NCBI GenBank assembly: GCA_030425145.1
Contig: JAUHVK010000009.1
Span: 62,001-126,000 of the forward strand
DNA length: 64,000 bases
Reading direction: 5' to 3'
Source: Alphaproteobacteria bacterium
GTDB lineage: Bacteria > Pseudomonadota > Alphaproteobacteria > Rhodobacterales > Rhodobacteraceae
Shown piece by piece: positions 49,027 through 57,736 of this stretch. The translations under genes and the position numbers were made by a program. The notes beneath the pieces are model-generated. The model saw nothing but the letters and a program-made list of their open reading frames with translations, ran no database searches and was not told where the DNA came from. How positions within the stretch are numbered: the stretch's first letter is position 1; every line of letters starts with the position of its first letter.

Positions 49027-49055
49027 ATATAAGGAGGCAACTAGACGCCTGCAAG
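49027..49055 (-). promoter_or_regulatory. RpoH-type heat-shock promoter of dnaK
   Basis: On the minus strand, CTTG (−35), 18 bp and CTTATAT (−10) match the alphaproteobacterial RpoH consensus, CTTG and CYTATNT about 17–18 bp apart. Transcription would give a leader of about 105 nt. Confidence 0.75.
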
Positions 49056-49124
49056 CGCCGCATCTACAGAGACTTTCTGAAAATTCGGTATGTGTTTGCA
49101 CAGTGGCTGCATTACCCTTGTCAC

Positions 49125-49727
49125 ATGACTGTCCTGCGCGTCCGCGATTTCGAGATTCACCCCGGCTTTTTTGCACCTGATGCCCAGCGCGCGTTGGTGG
49201 AAGAGTTGCGGGACATTTTGTCTGTGGCGCCCTTGGTGCAGCCCGTCACGCCGCGCGGCACACCGATGTCGGTTCGCATGAGCGCGGCGGGAGAGTATGG
49301 CTGGATCAGCGACCGAAAGGGCTATCGCTACGAGCCACAGCATCCTTCCGGGGTGCCTTGGCCGCCGATCCCCGCGCGGTTGATCGACATGTGGCAGACG
49401 TTGGTGCCGGACGCGCGTCTTCCGCAGTGCTGCCTGATCAACTGGTATGACGTGACGGCAAAGATGGGTATGCATCAGGACCGCGACGAAGCCGATCTGA
49501 CGCAACCGGTCGTGTCGGTGTCATTGGGGGATGACGGGTTGTTCCGGATGGGCAACAGCACGCGGGGCGGCAAGACCGAGTCGGTCTGGCTGCGTTCGGG
49601 CGATGTGGTGGTGATGGGCGGGGATGCGCGGTTGACCTATCATGGGATCGACCGCATCCGCCCGAACAGCTCGGCTTTGCTGCCCAAGGGTGGCCGGATC
49701 AACCTGACGCTTCGGGTTGTGACCTGA
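49125..49727 (+). CDS. alkB: Alpha-ketoglutarate-dependent alkylated-DNA dioxygenase AlkB
   Basis: The 200-residue Fe(II)/2-oxoglutarate dioxygenase repairs alkylated bases such as 1-meA and 3-meC. Iron ligands are seen in MHQDRDE (HxD) and in TYHGIDR, and the 2-oxoglutarate-binding arginines in RINLTLR at the C-terminus. CCLINWYD is also conserved. The frame is open far upstream across the dnaK promoter, so ATG 49125 is chosen. Its stop abuts the convergent permease stop. Confidence 0.93.
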   Translation: MTVLRVRDFEIHPGFFAPDAQRALVEELRDILSVAPLVQPVTPRGTPMSVRMSAAGEYGWISDRKGYRYEPQHPSGVPWPPIPARLIDMWQTLVPDARLPQCCLINWYDVTAKMGMHQDRDEADLTQPVVSVSLGDDGLFRMGNSTRGGKTESVWLRSGDVVVMGGDARLTYHGIDRIRPNSSALLPKGGRINLTLRVVT

Positions 49728-50558
49728 TCAGCGCCGCGCGGACCAAGAGGCCGATGCGTGTTTGCGGGTGTAAAATTCGCCCATCAGCCCGATCATCAAC
49801 AGCGTGAGCGACAGATACACCACGTATTCCCAGTTCGTATTCCGGGGTTCGTAATTGATGAAGGCAAAACCGCGCGCCTGATCGATGGTGTGAAAAAGCG
49901 GGTTCCAATCGAACATCGACACCATGAACATGGGTAGAGAATTCGCCACGAACATCTTGCCCGAAGCAATCATGTTTGCCCGCTTGTAAACGTTGGACAG
50001 GGTTGACGTCAGTCCGGGCAACCAGGGCTTCATGGCCAGAAACACCATTCCGACGGCACCACCGGAAAACCATGACAGAAGGAGCATTCCCATCACGGGC
50101 GCAGGGTCGACAATTTCGGTCAGAACATAGGGGTTCATCGCGACATCGTAGATGAACAGGATCACGAAGATCGCCACCACCTGAATATAAAGCACCGACA
50201 ACATGCTCGACACGATCGACACAAACGTGTTCATCGGCGCGTGTTGCAGCATCGCGCTTGACGGTCCTTCACTGCCCAGAACGGCACCGACCGCCTTGTT
50301 GTGCGTCATGAACATGAATATGCCGGTCAGCAGGAAGATCACGAAATCCCCCCGCAGGGCGAGCCCCTTGATCCCCATGATAGTGAACATGATGTAGAAG
50401 AACATCACGAAGAGCAGCGACTGGAACACGCTGACCACAATAGACATGAACGCATTACCATGCGCCTTGCGCACGGAGCGCACGGTGTTGTGGTAAATCA
50501 GTTCAAGAAGATTGACCGCCGAAGACAAATGGTTCGTCGGTGCCGTTTTCTGGAACAT
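49728..50558 (-). CDS. ABC-2 type polysaccharide export permease
   Basis: This 276-residue protein has about six hydrophobic segments and a cytoplasmic N-terminus, as in KpsM/Wzm-type permeases that move capsule or O-polysaccharide across the inner membrane. The N-terminal VRSVRKAHGNAFMSIVVSVF segment fits the ABC2_membrane family. The ATPase partner is not adjacent. The gene is divergent from cysQ and the glycosyltransferase run, which fits a surface-glycan role. Confidence 0.75.
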   Translation of the reverse strand: MFQKTAPTNHLSSAVNLLELIYHNTVRSVRKAHGNAFMSIVVSVFQSLLFVMFFYIMFTIMGIKGLALRGDFVIFLLTGIFMFMTHNKAVGAVLGSEGPSSAMLQHAPMNTFVSIVSSMLSVLYIQVVAIFVILFIYDVAMNPYVLTEIVDPAPVMGMLLLSWFSGGAVGMVFLAMKPWLPGLTSTLSNVYKRANMIASGKMFVANSLPMFMVSMFDWNPLFHTIDQARGFAFINYEPRNTNWEYVVYLSLTLLMIGLMGEFYTRKHASASWSARR

Positions 50559-50593
50559 CTGTTGTCTGCCTCTGCCGCAGCCCGCGTTATTCC

Positions 50594-50668
50594 GTCAATT
50601 GACCTGACTGTTGTTGCGGACATTTGTTAACCGAATGATAAGAGAGGCGCGCTTTTAAATCAATTGAC
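50594..50668. promoter_or_regulatory. Two TCAATTGAC sites in the permease–cysQ divergent region
   Basis: GTCAATTGAC, a perfect 10-bp palindrome, occurs at 50594–50603, and ATCAATTGAC at 50659–50668, just before the cysQ ribosome-binding site. Their position between divergent polysaccharide genes suggests a shared operator. Confidence 0.35.
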
Positions 50669-50684
50669 GAGAGGATGAACCGGT

Positions 50685-51482
50685 ATGGATTACGAAGCAC
50701 TGACGCAGACGATGCGTCGTCTTGCGCTCGAGGCCGGGGATCGGATCATGGCGATTTACGAAGCCGATGATTTTGACGTGCGGTCGAAATCCGATGACAG
50801 CCCGGTGACTGCTGCCGACGAGGCGGCGGATGCGCTGATCTCGGCCGGGTTGCGGGACGCGTTTCCCGACGTCGCGCTGATTACCGAGGAACAGGCCGAC
50901 ACGCATGACCTCGACGTGCGGGATTTCCTGATTGTCGACCCGCTGGATGGCACCAAGGAATTCATCCACCGTCGCGGGGATTTCACGGTCAATATCGCAC
51001 TGGTCGAAAACGGTGTGCCGACGCGTGGCGTTGTCTACGCCCCCGCCAAGAACCGCCTTTTCTATACCGATGCCGACGGCCGCAGCGTTGAGGAAACCGG
51101 CGACTTCGACAAGCAGGCCATTGGACCGATCACCCCGATCCAAGTGTCCACACCGGACACCAATGCGTTGATGGTGGTCGCCTCCAAATCGCATCGCGAT
51201 CAGGCGACGGATGACTACATCAATCAGTACGCGGTGAAGGACAGCAAAAGCGCCGGATCGTCGCTCAAGTTCTGCCTCGTTGCGACGGGTGAGGCGGATT
51301 TCTACCCCCGACTGGGCCGCACGATGGAGTGGGACACGGCGGCTGGACATGCCGTCTTGAACGGAGCCGGGGGCCGTGTCCTGCGCATGGACGACCTGCA
51401 ACCGCTGGCCTACGGAAAGTCCGGTTTTGCCAATCCGTTCTTTGTGGCCACGGCACCGGGCATCGACCTATTGCCGGTCTGA
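50685..51482 (+). CDS. cysQ: 3'(2'),5'-bisphosphate nucleotidase CysQ
   Basis: The 265-residue IMPase-superfamily enzyme removes the 3'-phosphate of PAP, the by-product of PAPS-dependent sulfotransfer. Motifs are KSDDSPVTAADEAAD, LITEEQADTHD, VDPLDGTKEFI and MEWDTAAGHAVLNGAGG. GAGAGG precedes the ATG. The next gene starts on the base after its stop. A sulfotransferase gene in the same run supports the PAP role. Confidence 0.9.
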   Translation: MDYEALTQTMRRLALEAGDRIMAIYEADDFDVRSKSDDSPVTAADEAADALISAGLRDAFPDVALITEEQADTHDLDVRDFLIVDPLDGTKEFIHRRGDFTVNIALVENGVPTRGVVYAPAKNRLFYTDADGRSVEETGDFDKQAIGPITPIQVSTPDTNALMVVASKSHRDQATDDYINQYAVKDSKSAGSSLKFCLVATGEADFYPRLGRTMEWDTAAGHAVLNGAGGRVLRMDDLQPLAYGKSGFANPFFVATAPGIDLLPV

Positions 51483-52736
51483 ATGGCGGGCGTGCAGACA
51501 CCTGCCATAAGCGTTGTCATCGTCAGCCGCCACCGGCCTGACTGGCTGCGGCGGTGCCTGAAAGCAGTTTCGCAGCTCGACTACCCCTGCTTCGAAACCA
51601 TCGTGGTCGCCTGCCCCGAAGGGGCAAGTGTGGCGCGCGAAAGCGGCACTGACCGCGTGATCGAGTTCGACCGACCCAATATCTCTGCTGCGCGAAATGC
51701 CGGGGTGGATGCGGCCAGAGGCGAGTTGGTCGCTTTTCTGGATGATGATGCGGCGCCAGAGCCGACTTGGTTGTCACATCTGGTAACCGCGTTCGGTGAT
51801 CCGATGGTAGCTCAGGCTGGCGGTACGAGCCTTGGGCGCAACGGGATCACGGCGCAGCACGGCGCGGCCTTGGTCGATACTGTGGGGCGCAGCCATGCTG
51901 TGCCGATTGCTTCAGACCTGCCAACTGAACTCGCCGCTGAAGGTGATTGCGTTCCGCGGCTGCACGGCACCAATATGATGCTACGGCGATCAGTTGTGCT
52001 GCACCACGGAGGCTTTGACGAGCGGTTCGCATTTTATCTGGATGAAACCGATCTCACCTACCGCGTCGCCAAAGCGGGTGGAAAAACCGTGTTTGTGCCC
52101 AAAGCGGTGGTGCATCACGCCAGCGGCCCAAGCCGCTTTCGTGGCGGCGATCGGACCCCCCGCAATGTGTTCGAGATCGCCGCTTCGGCAGCGGTGTTTC
52201 ACCGCAAGCACTGCCCTACCCAACAGCGTGACCAAGCGCGCGAGGCTTTTCTGAACGAGCGGCATCGGTGGATTACCCAACACATGCAGCGCGGGCCATT
52301 GCCGCCGGATCGGGCCTGGGCACTGATCCGCGAGCTTTCGACTGGATATGCAGCGGGTCAGACCAGAACCGAGACTGCGCCACCAGCTTGGACCGACCAC
52401 GACAAAATCCCAATCAGGGCGTCAGAAACCACCGCGCGCGACCTTTTTCTGGTCTCCCCGGGCGGTGACGCAACCAAGACATTCGCGAAAGCGAAAGAAC
52501 TTGTCGCGCAAGGGGCGCGTGTGACCGTCTTCGACTTTGACCGCACCGCGCGCTATCACCGCGTCCGCTACACGGAGGATGGGTACTGGTTGCACACAGG
52601 CGGCGTATATGGCCGGGAAGAGCGCCATGAGCCCGCTTTCAAATTCATGACCAAAGACGAACGCATCCAACAGTCACGCGCCCGGCTAGAGGGAGTTAGA
52701 TCAATAATTCCGCTGATCTTGGCGAATGAGACATAA
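51483..52736 (+). CDS. Family 2 glycosyltransferase
   Basis: The 417-residue protein has an N-terminal GT-A domain: ISVVIVSRHRPDWLRRCL, then NAGVDAARGELVAFLDDDA, where DDD is the metal-binding motif. A GT2 C-terminal region follows, with GFDERFAFYLDETDLTYRV. The last 120 residues form an extra domain without a recognised family. It presumably transfers a sugar for surface polysaccharide. It directly abuts cysQ and precedes galU. Confidence 0.88.
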   Translation: MAGVQTPAISVVIVSRHRPDWLRRCLKAVSQLDYPCFETIVVACPEGASVARESGTDRVIEFDRPNISAARNAGVDAARGELVAFLDDDAAPEPTWLSHLVTAFGDPMVAQAGGTSLGRNGITAQHGAALVDTVGRSHAVPIASDLPTELAAEGDCVPRLHGTNMMLRRSVVLHHGGFDERFAFYLDETDLTYRVAKAGGKTVFVPKAVVHHASGPSRFRGGDRTPRNVFEIAASAAVFHRKHCPTQQRDQAREAFLNERHRWITQHMQRGPLPPDRAWALIRELSTGYAAGQTRTETAPPAWTDHDKIPIRASETTARDLFLVSPGGDATKTFAKAKELVAQGARVTVFDFDRTARYHRVRYTEDGYWLHTGGVYGREERHEPAFKFMTKDERIQQSRARLEGVRSIIPLILANET

Positions 52737-52843
52737 ATTCGACAAAAGTCCTTATTATTTCATTGCCAAAGCCTTACAGTCGTGTGTGGCATTCAAACGT
52801 TATGATCGACGCGCAGTAAGACGCAAACTTGAGGAGCAGCCCA

Positions 52844-53734
52844 ATGCGTAGAAAAGTGACCAAAGCCGTTTTCCCGGTGGCTGGACTTGGTACGCGGTTC
52901 CTTCCTGCTACGAAATCCGTCCCAAAAGAAATCATGACTTTGGTGGATCGTCCGCTTGTTCAGTACGCAATCGACGAAGCGCGCGCAGCCGGCATCAAGG
53001 AATTCATCTTTATTACCTCGCGCGGGAAGAGCGCGCTTGAGGATTACTTTGACGAGTCTCCCATTCTGGAACGCGAGCTGCGCAAGAAAGGCAAACTCGA
53101 CATTCTTGAAGACCTGAAATCCACCAATATGGAAAGCGGCGCCATCGCCTATATGCGCCAGCACAAGGCGCTTGGCCTCGGTCACGCAGTCTGGTGCGCA
53201 CGACGTCTGATCGGTGACGAACCGTTTGCCGTGATGCTGCCGGATGACGTGATTTCGGCGGAAAAACCCTGTCTGCAACAGATGGTCGAAGCTTACGAGG
53301 AAACCGGCGGCAACATGGTCGCCGCGATGGAAGTGCCGCGCGAGCGGACCTCGAGCTATGGTATCCTCGATGTCAAAGACGATATGGGCGCCATGGTGTC
53401 GGTCAAGAACATGGTCGAGAAACCAAAAGTCGATGAGGCACCGTCAAACCTTGCCGTCATAGGTCGGTATATTCTTGACCCGGCGGTGTTGAAAAACCTC
53501 AACAAAATCAAGACCGGTGCCGGTGGTGAGATCCAGTTGACGGATGCCATCGCTCAGGAAATCGACGGCACCGGCGTTTATGGATATCGCTTCCGTGGGC
53601 AACGGTTCGACTGCGGATCAAAGGCTGGCTTCCTTCAAGCGACTGTTGCCTTCGGTCTTGCACGGGATGACCTCAAGGACGACCTGCGGCGCTTCCTCGA
53701 CTCTGTATTGCAGATCGACAACGCGGCCGAATGA
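52844..53734 (+). CDS. galU: UTP–glucose-1-phosphate uridylyltransferase
   Basis: The 296-residue enzyme makes UDP-glucose for polysaccharide synthesis. The N-terminal nucleotide-binding block is AVFPVAGLGTRFLPATKSVP, followed by KEI. LGLGHAVWCAR, LPDDVI and VEKP are also typical, and the FDCGSKAGFLQA motif ends the active region. ATG 52844 has GAGGAG eight bases upstream; an ATG five codons earlier lacks a site. Confidence 0.96.
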   Translation: MRRKVTKAVFPVAGLGTRFLPATKSVPKEIMTLVDRPLVQYAIDEARAAGIKEFIFITSRGKSALEDYFDESPILERELRKKGKLDILEDLKSTNMESGAIAYMRQHKALGLGHAVWCARRLIGDEPFAVMLPDDVISAEKPCLQQMVEAYEETGGNMVAAMEVPRERTSSYGILDVKDDMGAMVSVKNMVEKPKVDEAPSNLAVIGRYILDPAVLKNLNKIKTGAGGEIQLTDAIAQEIDGTGVYGYRFRGQRFDCGSKAGFLQATVAFGLARDDLKDDLRRFLDSVLQIDNAAE

Positions 53735-53758
53735 TCCGTGCGTGGCGGATGCTGACCT

Positions 53759-54976
53759 GTGTCCGCCGTCCTGCATAGCCCCGCGCCCGCGCATCTGCTG
53801 GATGTAACCCGCACAGTGCGCCGTACCGCGTTGCGCCCAACGGGCATCGATCGGATCGAACGCGCCTATCTCAAGCACCTGATAGACGACCCCGCCCCTT
53901 TGTTCGGGTTGGTGCGCACCAAGCTGGGATACCTCTTGCTGGACCGCGACGGGTGTCTCCAGCTTCTGGCCCATTGCGATACCCCAATCTGGGAGACGCG
54001 GGACGTGCTATCCCTTATCTCGCGCACCAAAGACGTCGCACGCGCTGAGGTCGAAAGCGGGTTGCGCAAGATCGCGCTGGACAAGGCACTTCCCTCACGG
54101 TTGGCAAAGATGCTGAAGCGCCATCTGCCGCGGGGATCGGTGTATCTCAATGTTGCGCAGAACCATTTCAACGACCGGATCATCCATGCGCTGCGCGGCT
54201 GTGACGACGTCCGGATCGGGATTTACATTCACGACACGATCCCGCTCGACTGGCCGGATTTCCAGACGCAGCGGTCAAGAGTGGCGTTCAAGGCATTCTT
54301 TGACCGAGTGAAGCGCCATGCGGACGTGGTTTTCTGCAACTCGAAGGACACAAGATCGCATGTCTTGAAACACGCGCCTGAGATGAACCCAGATTGCGTG
54401 CATGTCCTTTTGCCGGGCTTGCCCGACATGCGGATCGCGCCCGCGCCCGAAGGCCCATGGAGTGGGTCACCCTATTTCCTGACCATCGGTACTATTGAGC
54501 CGCGCAAGAATATCGGCTTTCTTCTTGATCTCTGGCAAGGCTTCACTGGCGCGGACGATCCACACCTGATCCTTTGCGGACGTCGGGGATGGAAGAGCAA
54601 AGAGGTATTCGATCGACTGGATCAAAATCCACCGCATGTGCACGAACTGCCGGATTTGCCCGATGCAGAGATGTGGGGGCTTTTGCAGGCCAGTAATGGG
54701 CTGCTTTTCCCCAGCCTTGCCGAGGGGTTCGGCTACCCGGCGCTTGAGGCGGCTCGGCTGAATGTGCCGCTCATTTGCAACCCTTTGCCAGTATTCAAAG
54801 AAGTCTTGGGGGATGCCCCTATTTACGCAGGCGAATCAGATTGGTACGCTTGGGTGAATGAAATCAAAAAACTGGCGCAAAGACGTCGGGATCGAAGCGG
54901 TAATGGGTACGAGCTTGTGTCTTTAGAGAACCCGGCTTGGCAGGAGCATTTCAACCAACTATTTACCGCCTTTTGA
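53759..54976 (+). CDS. Family 1/4 (GT-B) glycosyltransferase
   Basis: The 405-residue retaining glycosyltransferase has a GT-B fold. The C-terminal domain carries the family signatures FLTIGTIEPRKNIGFLLDLW and LFPSLAEGFGYPALEAAR, the EX7E nucleotide-sugar motif. The N-terminal half has GIYIHDTIPLDWP. The start is GTG 53759, since the frame closes shortly upstream. It lies 24 bp after galU and is probably co-transcribed. Confidence 0.88.
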   Translation: MSAVLHSPAPAHLLDVTRTVRRTALRPTGIDRIERAYLKHLIDDPAPLFGLVRTKLGYLLLDRDGCLQLLAHCDTPIWETRDVLSLISRTKDVARAEVESGLRKIALDKALPSRLAKMLKRHLPRGSVYLNVAQNHFNDRIIHALRGCDDVRIGIYIHDTIPLDWPDFQTQRSRVAFKAFFDRVKRHADVVFCNSKDTRSHVLKHAPEMNPDCVHVLLPGLPDMRIAPAPEGPWSGSPYFLTIGTIEPRKNIGFLLDLWQGFTGADDPHLILCGRRGWKSKEVFDRLDQNPPHVHELPDLPDAEMWGLLQASNGLLFPSLAEGFGYPALEAARLNVPLICNPLPVFKEVLGDAPIYAGESDWYAWVNEIKKLAQRRRDRSGNGYELVSLENPAWQEHFNQLFTAF

Positions 54977-55019
54977 TACCCGCACGTGGGTTGCGACCTT
55001 TAACACAGGCAGCTGACTC

Positions 55020-56030
55020 TTGGGAGTGGTGCAAAGATATGGATTGAGGCTCCAGCGCAAACGCTGGAGGTTTCGCGCGTTTCGGAAACGCCGCGAACTC
55101 AAACCATTGAGCAATCGCACCGATCTCATCCGGAAAAACGACATCCTTCTGTTCTGCACCTTGCGGAATGAAGGCATCCGCCTGCCCTATTTCCTGAAAT
55201 ATTATCGCGAGATGGGTGTCTCGCATTTCTTCTTTGTCGACAATGACAGCACCGATGGCACCGCCGAATTGCTCGCGCAGCAACCGGACGTGTCGGTCTG
55301 GCACACGCGGTCCAGCTATAAACGGTCGCGTTTTGGCATGGACTGGATGAATTGGCTGCTGCGCAAATACGGCCATGACCACTGGTGCCTGACGGTCGAT
55401 CCTGATGAATTTTTTGTGTACCCTTTCTGCGACTCGCGCCCCTTGCCTGCACTGACAGATTGGCTTGATGCCTCGTCCATCCGGTCGTTCAGCGCGATGC
55501 TTCTGGACATGTATCCAAAGGGCCGGATCGACGCGGTGCCCTATCAGGCAGGCCAGAACCCGCTGGAAATCGCGTCATGGTTCGATTCCGGCAACTACAC
55601 GCTTAAGCGCAATCATCTTCTGGGCAACCTGTGGATTCAGGGTGGTCCGCGCGCCCGCGTGTTTTTTGCCGACCAGCCCGAGGCGGCACCCGCACTGAAC
55701 AAGATTCCGCTGGTCAAATGGCATCACCGCTACACCTATGCCAGCTCGACCCACATGATTTTGCCGCGTGGTCTGAACAAGGTGTATGACGAATGGGGTG
55801 GCGAAAAAGCATCGGGCGCGCTGCTGCACACCAAGTTCATCAGCACCTTTGGCGAAAAGGCGATGGAAGAGCTCAAGCGCCGCGAGCATTACGCGGGCAG
55901 CCTTGAATACGTCGCCTATGCCAACACGCTTCAGGACAATCCCGAGCTTTGGTGCAAATGGTCCGAAAAATACATCAACTGGCGACAGCTTGAGATCCTT
56001 GGCCTCATGTCGATGGGCAACTGGGCATGA
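55020..56030 (+). CDS. Family 2-like glycosyltransferase (Glyco_tranf_2_4 type)
   Basis: The 336-residue protein has ILLFCTLRNEGIRLPYFLKY and FFFVDNDSTDGT near the N-terminus. The metal motif is TVDPDEFFVYP, and a conserved KWHHRYTYASSTHM lies later. These are typical of the Glyco_tranf_2_4 group, which is frequent in Rhodobacteraceae. The start appears to be TTG 55020; GTGs two and three codons later are alternatives. The next gene overlaps its stop by 4 bp. Confidence 0.82.
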   Translation: MGVVQRYGLRLQRKRWRFRAFRKRRELKPLSNRTDLIRKNDILLFCTLRNEGIRLPYFLKYYREMGVSHFFFVDNDSTDGTAELLAQQPDVSVWHTRSSYKRSRFGMDWMNWLLRKYGHDHWCLTVDPDEFFVYPFCDSRPLPALTDWLDASSIRSFSAMLLDMYPKGRIDAVPYQAGQNPLEIASWFDSGNYTLKRNHLLGNLWIQGGPRARVFFADQPEAAPALNKIPLVKWHHRYTYASSTHMILPRGLNKVYDEWGGEKASGALLHTKFISTFGEKAMEELKRREHYAGSLEYVAYANTLQDNPELWCKWSEKYINWRQLEILGLMSMGNWA

Positions 56031-57733
56031 GCATTGGGATCGTCATGCTGGCGCACACCGCGCTGCACCGGGCAGAACAGGTGGCCCGCCACTGGACCAA
56101 GGCGGGTTGCCCCGTTGTGATCCATGTGGATCAGATCGTTTCGAACCGGCGCTTCAAAATCTTCACTGAACGACTGAGCGATGACCCACTGGTCCGCTTT
56201 TCCCGTCGACATCGCTGCGACTGGGGGACGTGGGGTCTTGTCGCGGCAAGCCAGGATGCAAGCGAGCTGATGCTGGCCGAGTTCGAAGATGTCAGCCATG
56301 TCTACCTGACTTCTGGGTCATGCCTGCCACTGCGCCCGATTCAGGAATTGATTGATTATCTCAAGGCGCGACCGCGCACCGATCACATCGAGAGTGCCAC
56401 CACTGCGGATGTACCGTGGACTGTGGGCGGGCTTGATGAGGAACGGTTCACCATGCGGTTCCCGTTCTCGTGGCGGCGGAACAGGTATCTGTTCGACCAG
56501 TTCGTCGAAGTGCAGCGCAAGGTTGGCTACAAGCGCAAGATCCCCGATGGATTGACCCCGCACATGGGCAGCCAGTGGTGGTGCCTGACGCGGCAGACTT
56601 TGGCGTCGATCCTCGAGGACCCGAAGCGAAAAACATATGACCGTTACTTCCGGCACGTCTGGATTCCGGACGAAAGCTACTTTCAAACACTGGCGCGGCT
56701 TTATTCCACCAATATCGTCAGCCGATCGCTGACCCTGTCGAAGTTCGATTTCCAAGGTAAGCCGCACATTTTCTACGACGATCACCTGCAATTGCTGCGT
56801 CGGTCAGATTGCTTTGTCGCGCGTAAGATATGGCACAATGCCGATCGCCTTTATGAAACCTTCCTGAGCCCCAAGCCCGGTGAGTTGAGCCTGCAAGAAC
56901 CCAACCCCGGCAAGATCGACCGCATCTTTGCCAAGGCCGTGGACCGGCGGACACGGGGGCGGCCGGGACTGTACATGCAGAGCCGCTTCCCGAACGAGGA
57001 CTGGGAAAACGGTGTTACGGCTGCGAAGTATTCAGTGTTCCAGGGGTTCACCGAGCTTTTCACCGATTTTGAACCTTGGCTGGCACAGGTCACGGGCGCG
57101 CGGGTGCATGGGCATCTCTTTGCATCGGACCGGGCGCATTTCGCCGATGGCCAGACGGTGATCAATGGCGCGCTCTCGGACAACGCGACGTTGCGGGACT
57201 ACGACACCAAGATGTTCCTGACGAACCTGTTGTGGAACACCCGTGGCGAACGCCAGTGTTTCCAGCTCGGGCCGAACAGCACCCGTCATGTCGTGTGGGA
57301 CATCGCCAAAGACCCGAACGCGCAGGTGTCGGTCATCAGCGGCGCTTGGGCGATCCCTCTTTTCCAGTCGAACCGCAGCTTTGCGGAACTGCGCCGCGAG
57401 GCGGCGCAATTGCAGAAGATCGAGACCGAAATGCTGGATGCGCTGCGGTCACCCTATTCGAAGTGCCGCCGTCGTATCTGGACAATGGCGGAATTCATCG
57501 AAAGCCCGATGGAGGCGATCCAGGTGATCGTTGATGAGATCGGCACACAACCCAATCGTCGGCTGACCGAGGCACCAAGAATGGTTGACTTGATCGGCTT
57601 CGGGCAGTTTCTTCAGAACCTTAAGAACCAAGGGATGCACCCCTATCTTATGGGCGACTTCCCGGCTGACCCGATTGCGCAGGGCCCGGCGTGTAACGCA
57701 CCGCGGCCCCGACCCTACCTAGTTAAGAAGTAA
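56027..57733 (+). CDS. GT14-like glycosyltransferase with DUF5928 C-terminal domain
   Basis: This 568-residue protein starts with a core-2/I-branching (GT14, beta-1,6-N-acetylglucosaminyltransferase-like) domain, about 1–300, with IGIVMLAHTALHRAEQVARH, SHVYLTSGSCLPLRPI and PDESYFQTL. The C-terminal half (about 310–568) matches DUF5928, which I know only from Rhodobacterales proteins of this layout. The sugar is not predictable. It overlaps the preceding glycosyltransferase by 4 bp and is 3 bp from the sulfotransferase gene. Confidence 0.82.
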   Translation: MSIGIVMLAHTALHRAEQVARHWTKAGCPVVIHVDQIVSNRRFKIFTERLSDDPLVRFSRRHRCDWGTWGLVAASQDASELMLAEFEDVSHVYLTSGSCLPLRPIQELIDYLKARPRTDHIESATTADVPWTVGGLDEERFTMRFPFSWRRNRYLFDQFVEVQRKVGYKRKIPDGLTPHMGSQWWCLTRQTLASILEDPKRKTYDRYFRHVWIPDESYFQTLARLYSTNIVSRSLTLSKFDFQGKPHIFYDDHLQLLRRSDCFVARKIWHNADRLYETFLSPKPGELSLQEPNPGKIDRIFAKAVDRRTRGRPGLYMQSRFPNEDWENGVTAAKYSVFQGFTELFTDFEPWLAQVTGARVHGHLFASDRAHFADGQTVINGALSDNATLRDYDTKMFLTNLLWNTRGERQCFQLGPNSTRHVVWDIAKDPNAQVSVISGAWAIPLFQSNRSFAELRREAAQLQKIETEMLDALRSPYSKCRRRIWTMAEFIESPMEAIQVIVDEIGTQPNRRLTEAPRMVDLIGFGQFLQNLKNQGMHPYLMGDFPADPIAQGPACNAPRPRPYLVKK

Positions 57734-57736
57734 CGC

